From Xenophilus aerolatus (GTDB lineage Bacteria; Pseudomonadota; Gammaproteobacteria; Burkholderiales; Burkholderiaceae_C), in assembly GCA_030418545.1 (NCBI GenBank), contig QAIB01000001.1, positions 62,001-126,000 on the forward strand: DNA of 64,000 bases, given 5' to 3'. This document shows positions 41,911 through 50,275 of this stretch, piece after piece (within the stretch, counting starts at the first letter, position 1; each line of letters starts with the position of its first letter). The position numbers and the translations under genes are program-made. The notes under the pieces are model-generated. The model was not told the origin of the DNA, did not search any database, and saw only the letters and a list, made by a program, of their open reading frames with translations.

Positions 41911-42753
41911 ATGAAACACACCCACCTCATCGCCGGCCTCGTGCTCGGTGTCGCCGCCACCCTTCCGGCCTTCGCGCAGAGCTGCACGCCCAAGGTCGCG
42001 GCCGATCAGCTGGTCACGCCCGGCAAGCTGCAGATGTCCATCAATCCCACGCTGCCGCCGCAGCAGTTCGTCGACGAGAAGGGCGAGTTGCAGGGCCTGA
42101 ACGTCGAACTCGGCAAGGCCGTGGCCAAGAAGCTGTGCCTGGAGCCCGTCTTCATCCGCATGGACATGCCGCCCATGATTCCCGCCATGCAGGCCGGCCG
42201 CTTCGACCTCATCAACACCGGCATGTTCTGGACCGAGGAGCGTTCCAAGCTCATGTTCATGATCCCCTACGGCCAGCAGGCCATGAGCATCTACACCGTG
42301 CCGACCAGCAAGCTGAAGATCACGAAGTTCGAAGACCTCGCGGGCCACGTGGTGGGCATCGAGACCGGCACCTACCAGGAGCGCAAGGCGCGCGAGTACA
42401 ACGCGGCCATGGTCGCCAAGGGCGAGAAGACTATCGACTTCCGCACCTTCGCCACGGCATCGGAAACGACGGCCGCACTGCGCGCCGGCCAGCTCGAGGC
42501 GGGCATCAACATCGACGAGACCGCCAAGGCCTTCGAGGAGCGCGGCATCGCGAAGATCTGGCTGAGCGGCATCAACGGCACCGACATCACGCTGGCCTTC
42601 CGCACCAAAGGCGCGGCCGACGCGGCCGCCAAGGCACTGGACGAGCTGAAGGCCGAGGGTGTGTACGACCAGCTCTTCGACAAGTTCAAGATGACGCGCC
42701 TGAAGGACGTCAAGAACTTCGCCATCCGCGGCCCCGGCCCGGCACCCAAGTAA
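41911..42753 (+). CDS. ABC transporter substrate-binding protein, polar amino-acid family
   Basis: This 280-residue periplasmic protein has a signal peptide cleaved near AFAQSCTPK. The type-3 extracellular solute-binding domain follows (LQMSINPTLPPQQFVDEKGE, then LQGLNVELGKAVAKKL), with GRFDLINTGMFWTEERSKLM and VVGIETGTYQERKAREYN. Members bind amino acids or related amides. It partners with the permease at 42772 and the ATPase at 34350. The substrate is probably the compound degraded by this cluster. Confidence 0.92.
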   Translation: MKHTHLIAGLVLGVAATLPAFAQSCTPKVAADQLVTPGKLQMSINPTLPPQQFVDEKGELQGLNVELGKAVAKKLCLEPVFIRMDMPPMIPAMQAGRFDLINTGMFWTEERSKLMFMIPYGQQAMSIYTVPTSKLKITKFEDLAGHVVGIETGTYQERKAREYNAAMVAKGEKTIDFRTFATASETTAALRAGQLEAGINIDETAKAFEERGIAKIWLSGINGTDITLAFRTKGAADAAAKALDELKAEGVYDQLFDKFKMTRLKDVKNFAIRGPGPAPK

Positions 42754-42771
42754 TCGTTCCGGGGACCGGCC

Positions 42772-43482
42772 GTGTTCAACGTCGACGCATTCCTGTCGTA
42801 CCTGGTCAACCCGTACCTGCTGGGCGGCGTCGGCATCACGATCGGCCTGACGGTCGCCACCATCGCCATCGGCCTGGTGCTGGCGCTGCCGCTGGCGCTG
42901 GGCAGCATGTCGAGCAACCGGCTGTTCAATGCGCCGGCACGCTTCTACGTGTGGGTGTTCCGCGGCACGCCGCTGCTGGTGCAGCTGGTCATCATCTACA
43001 CCGGCCTGCCGCAGCTGGGCATCCGGCTGGACGTGCTCACCTCGGCGGTGCTGGCGCTCAGCCTCAACGAGGCGGCCTACCTGTCGGAGACCATCCGTGC
43101 CGGCTTCTCGGCGGTGGCCAAGGGCCAGGTCGAGGCGGCCAAGGCGCTGAGCCTGTCGCGCGTGGCCACGCTGCGGCTGGTCACGCTGCCGCAGGTGATC
43201 CGCATCATCATCCCGCCGCTGGGCAACTCGGTGAACGGGCTGCTCAAGGCGACCTCGCTCGCCTCCGTGATCTCGATGGAAGAGCTGATGCGCCGCAGCC
43301 AGGTGCTGATGCAGATGAAGTTCGAGGTGCTGGAGCTGTACTGCGTGGCGGCCTGCTACTACCTCGTGCTCACGACGCTGTGGAACCTGGTGCAGGTGCG
43401 CCTGGAACGCCACTACGGCAAGGGCTATGCGCCCCGAAGCAGCAAGAAGGCTCCGATCCCCCGCGTCGCGATGGCGCGCTGA
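42772..43482 (+). CDS. ABC transporter permease, polar amino-acid type
   Basis: This 236-residue permease starts at a GTG and has about five membrane helices. The HisM/GlnP family core is visible: NAPARFYVWVFRGTPLLVQL near residue 50, SLNEAAYLSETIRAGFSAV near 102 and the EAA loop EAAKALSLSRVATLRLVTLP near 122. It forms the membrane channel of the importer with the ATPase encoded on the opposite arm. The gap to the binding protein is 18 bases. Confidence 0.92.
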   Translation: MFNVDAFLSYLVNPYLLGGVGITIGLTVATIAIGLVLALPLALGSMSSNRLFNAPARFYVWVFRGTPLLVQLVIIYTGLPQLGIRLDVLTSAVLALSLNEAAYLSETIRAGFSAVAKGQVEAAKALSLSRVATLRLVTLPQVIRIIIPPLGNSVNGLLKATSLASVISMEELMRRSQVLMQMKFEVLELYCVAACYYLVLTTLWNLVQVRLERHYGKGYAPRSSKKAPIPRVAMAR

Positions 43483-43500
43483 TACCGATACGCAGACCCC

Positions 43501-44934
43501 ATGGCCGATTTCGACCTCGTCATCCGCAACGCGCAGGCCGTCACGGCCAGCGACATCTTCCACTGCGACATCGGCGTACGCGACGGTCGCGTGGTCCAGC
43601 TCGGGCTGGGCCTGGGCGCCGGCACGCGCGAGATCGATGCGGCCGGCCGCGCCGTGACGCCCGGCGGCGTCGACACGCACTGCCACCTCGACCAGCCGCA
43701 GGCGCCGCCCGTGGTGTCGGCCGACGACTTCCTCACCGGCTCGCGCTCGGCGGCCTGCGGCGGCACGACCACGGTGATCCCCTTCGCGGCCCAGCACAAG
43801 GGCCAGTCGCTTCGCGATGCGGTGGACGACTACCACCGCCGCGCAAGCGGCAAGTCGTGCATCGACTACGCCTTCCACCTCATCGTCAGCGACCCCACGC
43901 CGACGGTGCTCAAGGAAGAGCTGCCGGCGCTGATCGCCGAGGGCTACACGTCGTTCAAGATCTACATGACCTACGACGACATGAAGCTGGACGACCGGCA
44001 GATCCTCGAGGTGCTGGACGTGGCCCGCTCGCACGGCGCCATGGCCATGATCCATGCCGAGAACTCCGATTGCATCGCCTGGCTGACCGGCCGCCTGCAG
44101 GCTGCCGGCAAGACCGCGCCGCGCTACCACGCGCACGCCCGGCCGCTGCTGGTGGAGCGCGAGGCCACGCACCGGGCGATCGCGCTGTCGGAGCTGGTGG
44201 ACGTGCCCATCCTCATCGTCCACGTGTCGGGCCGCGAGGCGGTCGAGCAGATCCGCTGGGGCCGGGCGCACGGCCTGCAGGTCTTCGCCGAGACCTGCCC
44301 GCAGTATTTGTTCCTGACGGCCGAGGACCTGGGCATCGACGACAGCTACGAAGGTGCCAAGTGCGTCTGCAGCCCGCCGCCACGCGACAAGGCCAACCAG
44401 CAGGTGATCTGGGACGGCCTGGCCGACGGGCTGTTCACCGTGATCTCGTCCGACCATGCGCCCTACAACTTCGAGGGCGAGGGCGGCAAGCATCCCGCCG
44501 GCGAGGAAGTGCCCTTCAACCACATCCCCAACGGCATTCCCGGCATCGAGACCCGCATGGCTCTGCTGTGGTCCGAGGGCGTGCTGGGCGGCCGCATCAC
44601 GCCGCAGAAGTTCGTGGAGCTGACGGCGACCAACCCCGCCAAGGCCTACGGGCTGCACCCGCGCAAGGGCACCATCGCCGTGGGCGGCGACGCCGACCTG
44701 GTGATCTGGGACGAGCGCGAGTTCGTGCTGGACAACGGCATGCTCCACCATGCCGTCGACTACACGCCCTACGAGGGCATGCGCCTGGCCGCCTGGCCTG
44801 GCACGACCATCGCGCGCGGCGTGGTGGTGTGGGACGGCACGCGCTACCTCGGCCAGGCCGGCCAGGGCCAGTTCCTGCCTTGCGGGCTGCCGACGCTGCT
44901 GCCGGCGCGGCGCGAGATGGCCGGCGGCCGCTGA
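43501..44934 (+). CDS. Hydantoinase/dihydropyrimidinase-family cyclic amidohydrolase
   Basis: This 477-residue protein opens cyclic amides or ureides. Visible metal-site features are GGVDTHCHLDQPQAPP near residue 57, the carboxylated Lys in SFKIYMTYDDM near 156, AMIHAENSD near 185, and SSDHAPYNFEGEGGK near 318 with the catalytic Asp. The HCHLDQ motif differs from the usual HTHMQ of dihydropyrimidinases, so hydantoin-like or imide substrates deserve consideration. It is the last gene of the plus arm, 18 bases after the permease. No N-carbamoylase gene is adjacent. Confidence 0.9.
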   Translation: MADFDLVIRNAQAVTASDIFHCDIGVRDGRVVQLGLGLGAGTREIDAAGRAVTPGGVDTHCHLDQPQAPPVVSADDFLTGSRSAACGGTTTVIPFAAQHKGQSLRDAVDDYHRRASGKSCIDYAFHLIVSDPTPTVLKEELPALIAEGYTSFKIYMTYDDMKLDDRQILEVLDVARSHGAMAMIHAENSDCIAWLTGRLQAAGKTAPRYHAHARPLLVEREATHRAIALSELVDVPILIVHVSGREAVEQIRWGRAHGLQVFAETCPQYLFLTAEDLGIDDSYEGAKCVCSPPPRDKANQQVIWDGLADGLFTVISSDHAPYNFEGEGGKHPAGEEVPFNHIPNGIPGIETRMALLWSEGVLGGRITPQKFVELTATNPAKAYGLHPRKGTIAVGGDADLVIWDEREFVLDNGMLHHAVDYTPYEGMRLAAWPGTTIARGVVVWDGTRYLGQAGQGQFLPCGLPTLLPARREMAGGR

Positions 44935-44948
44935 AAGGGCAGGGCGCC

Positions 44949-44973
44949 GCACCCGCGCGCGGCGCGCGGGTGC
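44949..44973 (+). terminator. GC-rich hairpin after the hydantoinase gene
   Basis: GCACCCGCGCGC and GCGCGCGGGTGC are reverse complements separated by one base, giving a hairpin of about 11 pairs. It lies 14 bases after the last stop of the plus arm. No T-run follows. Confidence 0.6.
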
Positions 44974-45176
44974 AGAAGACCGGGCGGCGCGGGGGCGCGG
45001 GGAGGTGTGTGGCGCGAGAATTGCTCGACGCTCATGCGGGCTTACCCGTATGCTCCATACCGGCCCGCACATAAGCCCTATGAACCGGGGCGTATGCCTG
45101 GCGCCGATGCAGGGGCGAACATCCCGGGGAGGGCCCGAATGCCACGCCGGCCCGCCGCCTGCCCACGAATGCCCAC

Positions 45177-46760
45177 ATGAACGACACGCCCAACGCCCGC
45201 CCCGCGCAGCCCATCCGCTTCTTCCACCGCGGCCAGGTGGTCGAGGTCCGGGACGTCCACCCCACCCGATCGGTGCTCGACTGGCTGCGCGAGGACGCGC
45301 ACTGCACCGGCACCAAGGAGGGCTGCAACGAGGGTGACTGCGGCGCCTGCACCGTCGTCATCGGCGAGCTGGCGGCCGAGGGCGCGGCCGGCGCCGTGGG
45401 CGGCCTGCAGCTGCAGACCGTCAACGCCTGCATCCAGTTCCTGCCGACCTTGCACGGCAAGGCCCTCTTCACCGTCGAGGACCTGAAGGCCCAGTGCGGC
45501 CACGTCCACGACGGCGAGCGCCACACCAAGCACCCGGTGCACCAGCTGCACCCGGTGCAGCAGGCGATGGTGGACTGCCACGGTTCGCAATGCGGCTTCT
45601 GCACGCCCGGATTCGTGATGTCGCTGTGGGCGACGTACGAGCACCACAGCGAGGCAGGCACCGAGCCCACGCGCCAGCAGCTGGCCGACGAGCTGTCGGG
45701 CAACCTGTGCCGCTGCACCGGCTACCGGCCGATCCTCGACGCCGGGCAGAAGATGTTCGACCTGCCCGCGGTCCGGCTTGACACCGCGCCCATCGTGGCG
45801 GCGCTGCAGGGCCTGAAGCGCGAGAGCACCTTCGACTACGCCGCGCCGCTGGGCCAGCGCACCGACCGCTTCATGGCGCCGGTCACCCTCGAAGCGTTCG
45901 CGGCGCTGCGCGAAGCCCACCCCCAGGCACGCATCCTCGCCGGCTCGACCGACGTCGGCCTGTGGGTCAACAAGCAGTTCCGCGACCTGGGCGACATCCT
46001 TTATGTGGGCGACGTGGCCGAGCTCAAGCGCATCGGCGAGGAAGGCGACGTGCTGTACATCGGTGCCGGCGCTTCGCTGGAAGATGCCTGGCGCGCCATC
46101 GTGCGGCGGGCGCCGACGCTGCAGGACGTATGGCTGCGCTTCGCCTCGCCGCCCATCCGCAACGCCGGCACCATGGGCGGCAACGTGGCCAACGGCTCGC
46201 CGATCGGCGATTCGCCACCGATCCTGATGGCGCTGGATGCGCAGATCGTGCTGCGCAAGGGCGATGCCGTGCGTCGCATGCCGCTGCCCGAGTTCTATGT
46301 CGACTACATGAAGAACCGGCTCGAGCCGGGCGAGTTCGTGCAGGGCCTGGCGATTCCGCTGGCGGCCTTCGAGCGCCAGCTGCGCGGCTACAAGATCAGC
46401 AAGCGCTTCGACTGCGACATCTCGGCCCTGTGCGCCGGCTTCGCGGTCGAGCTCGATGGCGAGACGGTGCGCAGCGTGCGCCTGGCCTACGGCGGCATGG
46501 CCGCGACGGTGAAACGCGCCGCGCAGGCCGAGGCGGCACTCACCGGCCGGCCCTGGACCCAGGCCAGCGTCGATGCCGCGAAGGCCGCGCTGGCGCAGGA
46601 CTTCAAGCCGCTGACCGACATGCGCGCCAGCGCCGACTACCGCCTGCAGGTCGCGCAGAACCTGCTCCAGCGCCTGTGGCTGGAAACGCGCACCCAGGAT
46701 GCCCTGGCGGCCGACGCCACCAGCGTGTGGAGCGTCATGCCCCACGACGTTGCCGCCTGA
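45177..46760 (+). CDS. xdhA: Xanthine dehydrogenase small subunit (2Fe-2S and FAD)
   Basis: This 527-residue subunit passes electrons from the molybdenum site to NAD. The first 2Fe-2S cluster motif is CTGTKEGCNEGDCGACTVVI near residue 42, and the second uses CGFCTPGFV near 141 and NLCRCTGYRP near 180. The FAD domain has ILAGSTDVGLWV near 251 and the FAD loop IRNAGTMGGNVANGSPIGDS near 324. The length is normal for the split bacterial form. It oxidises hypoxanthine and xanthine to urate with XdhB. The upstream 240 bases hold a promoter region and are free of genes. Confidence 0.96.
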   Translation: MNDTPNARPAQPIRFFHRGQVVEVRDVHPTRSVLDWLREDAHCTGTKEGCNEGDCGACTVVIGELAAEGAAGAVGGLQLQTVNACIQFLPTLHGKALFTVEDLKAQCGHVHDGERHTKHPVHQLHPVQQAMVDCHGSQCGFCTPGFVMSLWATYEHHSEAGTEPTRQQLADELSGNLCRCTGYRPILDAGQKMFDLPAVRLDTAPIVAALQGLKRESTFDYAAPLGQRTDRFMAPVTLEAFAALREAHPQARILAGSTDVGLWVNKQFRDLGDILYVGDVAELKRIGEEGDVLYIGAGASLEDAWRAIVRRAPTLQDVWLRFASPPIRNAGTMGGNVANGSPIGDSPPILMALDAQIVLRKGDAVRRMPLPEFYVDYMKNRLEPGEFVQGLAIPLAAFERQLRGYKISKRFDCDISALCAGFAVELDGETVRSVRLAYGGMAATVKRAAQAEAALTGRPWTQASVDAAKAALAQDFKPLTDMRASADYRLQVAQNLLQRLWLETRTQDALAADATSVWSVMPHDVAA

Positions 46761-46776
46761 ACGACGGGAGCCCACG

Positions 46777-49200
46777 ATGAACAAGCCGATCGACCCCGCC
46801 TTGCTGCAATCCGCGGAGGCCTTTGCCGACTACCTGGCCAACACGGCAGCGCGCATCGACACCGATGCCGAGGCCCGGGCGCTCGCCAACGGCGCGCGCG
46901 TGGGCATCAGCCGCCCGCACGAATCCGCCCACCTGCACGTGGCTGGCGAAGCGACCTACACCGACGACCTGCCGGAACTGGCCGGCACCCTGCATTGCGC
47001 ACTGGGCCTGTCGCCGGTGGCCGCGGGCCGGCTCACCGGGCTGAAGCTCGACGCCATCCGCGCCATGCCGGGCGTGGTGGACGTCATCACCGCGGCCGAC
47101 GTGCCGGGCGCCAACGACTGCGGCTCGATCGTCCATGACGACCCCTTGCTCTGCGACGGCGAGATCCGCTACCTGGGCCAGCCGATCTTCGCAGTGATCG
47201 CCCGCACCCGGACCGAGGCCCGCCGCGCCGCGGCACGCGCCAAGGAGGCGGCGCAGGTCGAGGCCGCCGAGCCGGTGATCACGCCCCAGCAGGCGCATGC
47301 GCGCGGCCAGTACGTGGTGCCGCCGATGCACCTGAAGCGCAGCGCGCAGGGCATCGAGGTGCGTGCGGCCATCGACGCCGCGCCGCACCGGCTCAAGGGC
47401 GAGCTCGACGTCGGCGGGCAGGAGCAGTTCTACCTGGAGGGGCAGATCAGCTACGCCATCCCCAAGGAGGGCGGCACGATGCATGTGCATTGCTCCACCC
47501 AGCATCCGAGCGAAATGCAGCACCTGATCGCCCATGCGCTGCACCTGCATTCGAACGAGGTGCATGTGGAGTGCCGGCGCATGGGCGGCGGCTTCGGCGG
47601 CAAGGAGTCGCAATCCGGCCTGTTCGCCTGCATCGCGGCGGTGGCCGCCAACAAGCTGCGCCGGCCGGTGAAGCTGCGGCCGGACCGCGACGACGACTTC
47701 ATGATCACCGGGCGCCGCCACTGCTTCTGGTACGAGTACGAGGTCGGCTACGACGACGAAGGCCGCATCCTCGGCGCGGAAGTCACGATGGTCTCGCGCG
47801 CCGGCCACTCGGCCGACCTGTCGGGCCCGGTCATGACGCGCGCCCTGTGCCACTTCGACAATGCCTACTGGCTGCCCGAGGTGGCTATGCACGGCTTCTC
47901 GGGCCGCACCAACACGCAGAGCAACACGGCGTTCCGCGGCTTCGGCGGGCCGCAGGGCGCGATCGCGGTCGAATACATCATGGACTCGGTGGCGCGCGCC
48001 GTCGGCCGCGATGCGCTGGCCGTGCGCCAGGCCAACTTCTACGGCACGACCGAGCGCAACGTCACGCCCTACGGGCAGACGGTCAGCGACAACGTGATCC
48101 ACGCACTGGTCGGCCAACTGGCCGAGAGCGGCGCCTATGCCCAGCGGCGCGAGGCGGTCAACGCCTTCAACGCCAGCAGCCCGGTGCTCAAGCGCGGCCT
48201 GGCGCTCACGCCGCTGAAGTTCGGCATCAGCTTCAATGTGCCGCACTTCAACCAGGCCGGTGCGCTGGTGCATGTCTACACCGACGGCTCCATCCTCGTG
48301 AACCACGGCGGGACCGAGATGGGCCAGGGCCTGAACACCAAGGTGGCCCAGGTCGTCGCGCATGAGCTCGGGGTGGAGTTCGAGCGGGTGCGCTCGAGCG
48401 CCACCGACACCACCAAGGTCGCCAACACCTCGGCCACCGCGGCGTCGACGGGCGCCGACCTGAACGGCAAGGCGGCCCAGGACGCGGCGCGCCAGATCCG
48501 CGAGCGCCTGGCGGCCTGCGCGGCCAGGCGCCATGGCGGCAAGCCGGAAGACGTGCGCTTCGCCAATGGCAAGGTGCATGTGGCGGGCCGCGAGCTGCCC
48601 TTCGCGACCGTGGTCGGCGAAGCCTACGTGGACCGCGTGCAGCTGTGGTCCGACGGCTTCTACGCCACGCCCGGGGTGCACTGGGACTCCAAGACCATGC
48701 AGGGCCACCCCTTCTACTACTTCGCCTATGGCGCGGCGCTGAGCGAGGTGGTGGTGGACACGCTCACCGGCGAATGGAAGCTGCTGCGTGCCGACGTGCT
48801 GCACGACGCCGGCCGCTCGCTCAACCCCGCGGTGGACATCGGCCAGGTGGAAGGGGCCTTCATCCAGGGCATGGGCTGGCTCACCACCGAAGAGCTGGTA
48901 TGGCACCCCACGAGCGGCAAGCTCACGACGCACGCACCGAGCACCTACAAGATCCCCACGGCCAACGACTGCCCGCCCGTGTTCAACGTGCGCCTGTTCG
49001 ACGGCCCGAACGCCGAGGACTCGATCCACCGCAGCAAGGCGGTGGGCGAGCCGCCGCTGCTGCTGCCCTTTTCGGTGCTGTTCGCGATCCGCGACGCCGT
49101 GTCGGCCGTGGGCGGGCACCGGGTCGATCCGCCGCTGCGTGCGCCGGCCACCAGCGAGGCCATCCTGTCGGCGATCACCGCCGTCCAGCGCGCCGGCTGA
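46777..49200 (+). CDS. xdhB: Xanthine dehydrogenase large subunit (molybdopterin)
   Basis: This 807-residue subunit carries the molybdenum cofactor. It has the substrate-channel region GISRPHESAHLHVAGEATYT, the cofactor loop MGGGFGGKESQSGLFA near residue 270, TAFRGFGGPQGA near 383, GGTEMGQGLNTKV near 508 and the catalytic Glu in KAVGEPPLLLPF near 755. All key pieces are intact. GGGAG precedes the start at 46777. The maturation factor gene xdhC is not next to it but at 18917. Confidence 0.96.
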   Translation: MNKPIDPALLQSAEAFADYLANTAARIDTDAEARALANGARVGISRPHESAHLHVAGEATYTDDLPELAGTLHCALGLSPVAAGRLTGLKLDAIRAMPGVVDVITAADVPGANDCGSIVHDDPLLCDGEIRYLGQPIFAVIARTRTEARRAAARAKEAAQVEAAEPVITPQQAHARGQYVVPPMHLKRSAQGIEVRAAIDAAPHRLKGELDVGGQEQFYLEGQISYAIPKEGGTMHVHCSTQHPSEMQHLIAHALHLHSNEVHVECRRMGGGFGGKESQSGLFACIAAVAANKLRRPVKLRPDRDDDFMITGRRHCFWYEYEVGYDDEGRILGAEVTMVSRAGHSADLSGPVMTRALCHFDNAYWLPEVAMHGFSGRTNTQSNTAFRGFGGPQGAIAVEYIMDSVARAVGRDALAVRQANFYGTTERNVTPYGQTVSDNVIHALVGQLAESGAYAQRREAVNAFNASSPVLKRGLALTPLKFGISFNVPHFNQAGALVHVYTDGSILVNHGGTEMGQGLNTKVAQVVAHELGVEFERVRSSATDTTKVANTSATAASTGADLNGKAAQDAARQIRERLAACAARRHGGKPEDVRFANGKVHVAGRELPFATVVGEAYVDRVQLWSDGFYATPGVHWDSKTMQGHPFYYFAYGAALSEVVVDTLTGEWKLLRADVLHDAGRSLNPAVDIGQVEGAFIQGMGWLTTEELVWHPTSGKLTTHAPSTYKIPTANDCPPVFNVRLFDGPNAEDSIHRSKAVGEPPLLLPFSVLFAIRDAVSAVGGHRVDPPLRAPATSEAILSAITAVQRAG

Positions 49201-49289
49201 CCATGTCCCGCCGTGCCTGTGGCGCGGGCCTTGCGGCCGCGCGCGCGCTATAACCACGCCCGCTTTCCTTCGATGAATGGGATGTGGCC

Positions 49290-50234
49290 ATGAGAGACCA
49301 GGCGCTGTTCGACAAGATCGATCTTCATCTCATCCGCGTGCTGCACACCGTGCTGACCGACCGCAGCGTCTCGCGCGCCGCCATCCGCCTGGGCATGTAC
49401 CAGCCGGCCGTGTCGGCGGCACTCAAGCGGCTGCGCGAGCTGGCGGGCGACCCGCTGCTGGTGCGCTCGGGCTCGGGCATGGTGCCCACCGACGCCGGGC
49501 TGCGCATGATCGAGCCGGCGGCCAGCATCCTGCGCGCGGCCGAGATGCTGTTCTCCGATGCGCGGGGCTTCGACCCGCAGACGGCGGGCACGACCTTTCG
49601 CATCGCGGCCAACGATTCGCTCGACCCGCTCTTCCTGCCGATGGTGGTCACCCAGGTCAAGCGCCTGGCGCCCATGGCGCGCATCGAGATCCACCCCCTC
49701 TCGTCCGACGGCGACTACCACGCGCATCTCGCGCAGGGCGAGCTCGACCTGGTCATCGGCAACTGGCTCAAGCCGCCCGAGGACCTGCACATGTCGCGCC
49801 TGTTCGGCGACGAGGTGGTTTCGATGGTGAGTGCGGAACATCCCGCGGTGCGCCGCGGCTGGACGCTCGACACCTGGCTGGAAGCGGAGCACCTCGCCCC
49901 AACGCCCACGCACCCCGGCGCGCGCGGGATCATCGACCAGATGCTCGATGCGATCGGGCGCCAGCGCAACATCACGGCCCGCTGCGCGCACTTCGGCCTG
50001 ATGCCGGACATGGTCGCATCGAGCCTGCTGGTGCTCACCACCGGGCGGCAGTTCTGCGAGCGTTTCGCCGAGCGGCTGCCGCTGCACATCCTCGATTGCC
50101 CCGCCACCCTGCCGCGGCTGCTCTATTACCAGCTGTGGCACGAGCGCACCCATTCGTCGAGTGCGGCGCAGTGGCTGCGCGAGCAGGTCAAGGGCGTGGC
50201 GGCGTCGCTGCGCCCACCGCCGCCGCCATCCTGA
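49290..50234 (+). CDS. LysR-family regulator inside the purine uptake/oxidation locus
   Basis: This 314-residue regulator starts MRDQALFDKIDLHLIRVLHT with the HTH SVSRAAIRLGMYQPAVSAAL at about residues 27-46. The C-terminal effector domain has FRIAANDSLDPLFLPMVV and DLVIGNWLKPPEDLHM. It sits between xdhB and the NCS2 permease gene on the same strand, so it may regulate purine oxidation and uptake. A GTG two codons upstream (49284) is an alternative start. The ligand could be a purine or urate, as an inference from context. Confidence 0.9.
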   Translation: MRDQALFDKIDLHLIRVLHTVLTDRSVSRAAIRLGMYQPAVSAALKRLRELAGDPLLVRSGSGMVPTDAGLRMIEPAASILRAAEMLFSDARGFDPQTAGTTFRIAANDSLDPLFLPMVVTQVKRLAPMARIEIHPLSSDGDYHAHLAQGELDLVIGNWLKPPEDLHMSRLFGDEVVSMVSAEHPAVRRGWTLDTWLEAEHLAPTPTHPGARGIIDQMLDAIGRQRNITARCAHFGLMPDMVASSLLVLTTGRQFCERFAERLPLHILDCPATLPRLLYYQLWHERTHSSSAAQWLREQVKGVAASLRPPPPPS

Positions 50235-50275
50235 GCGCCCGCGCTTCCCGAACACACAACAAAAGGAGACAACCC

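Noticed and set aside
41884-45072. Long minus-strand frame opposite the hydantoinase arm
   Set aside because: Shadow of the real plus-strand genes, which have clear families, good start sites and intact motifs.
44935-45176. Possible purine-sensing riboswitch before xdhA
   Set aside because: The region is GC-rich with one terminator-like hairpin. I could not identify the conserved elements of any purine or xanthine riboswitch class.
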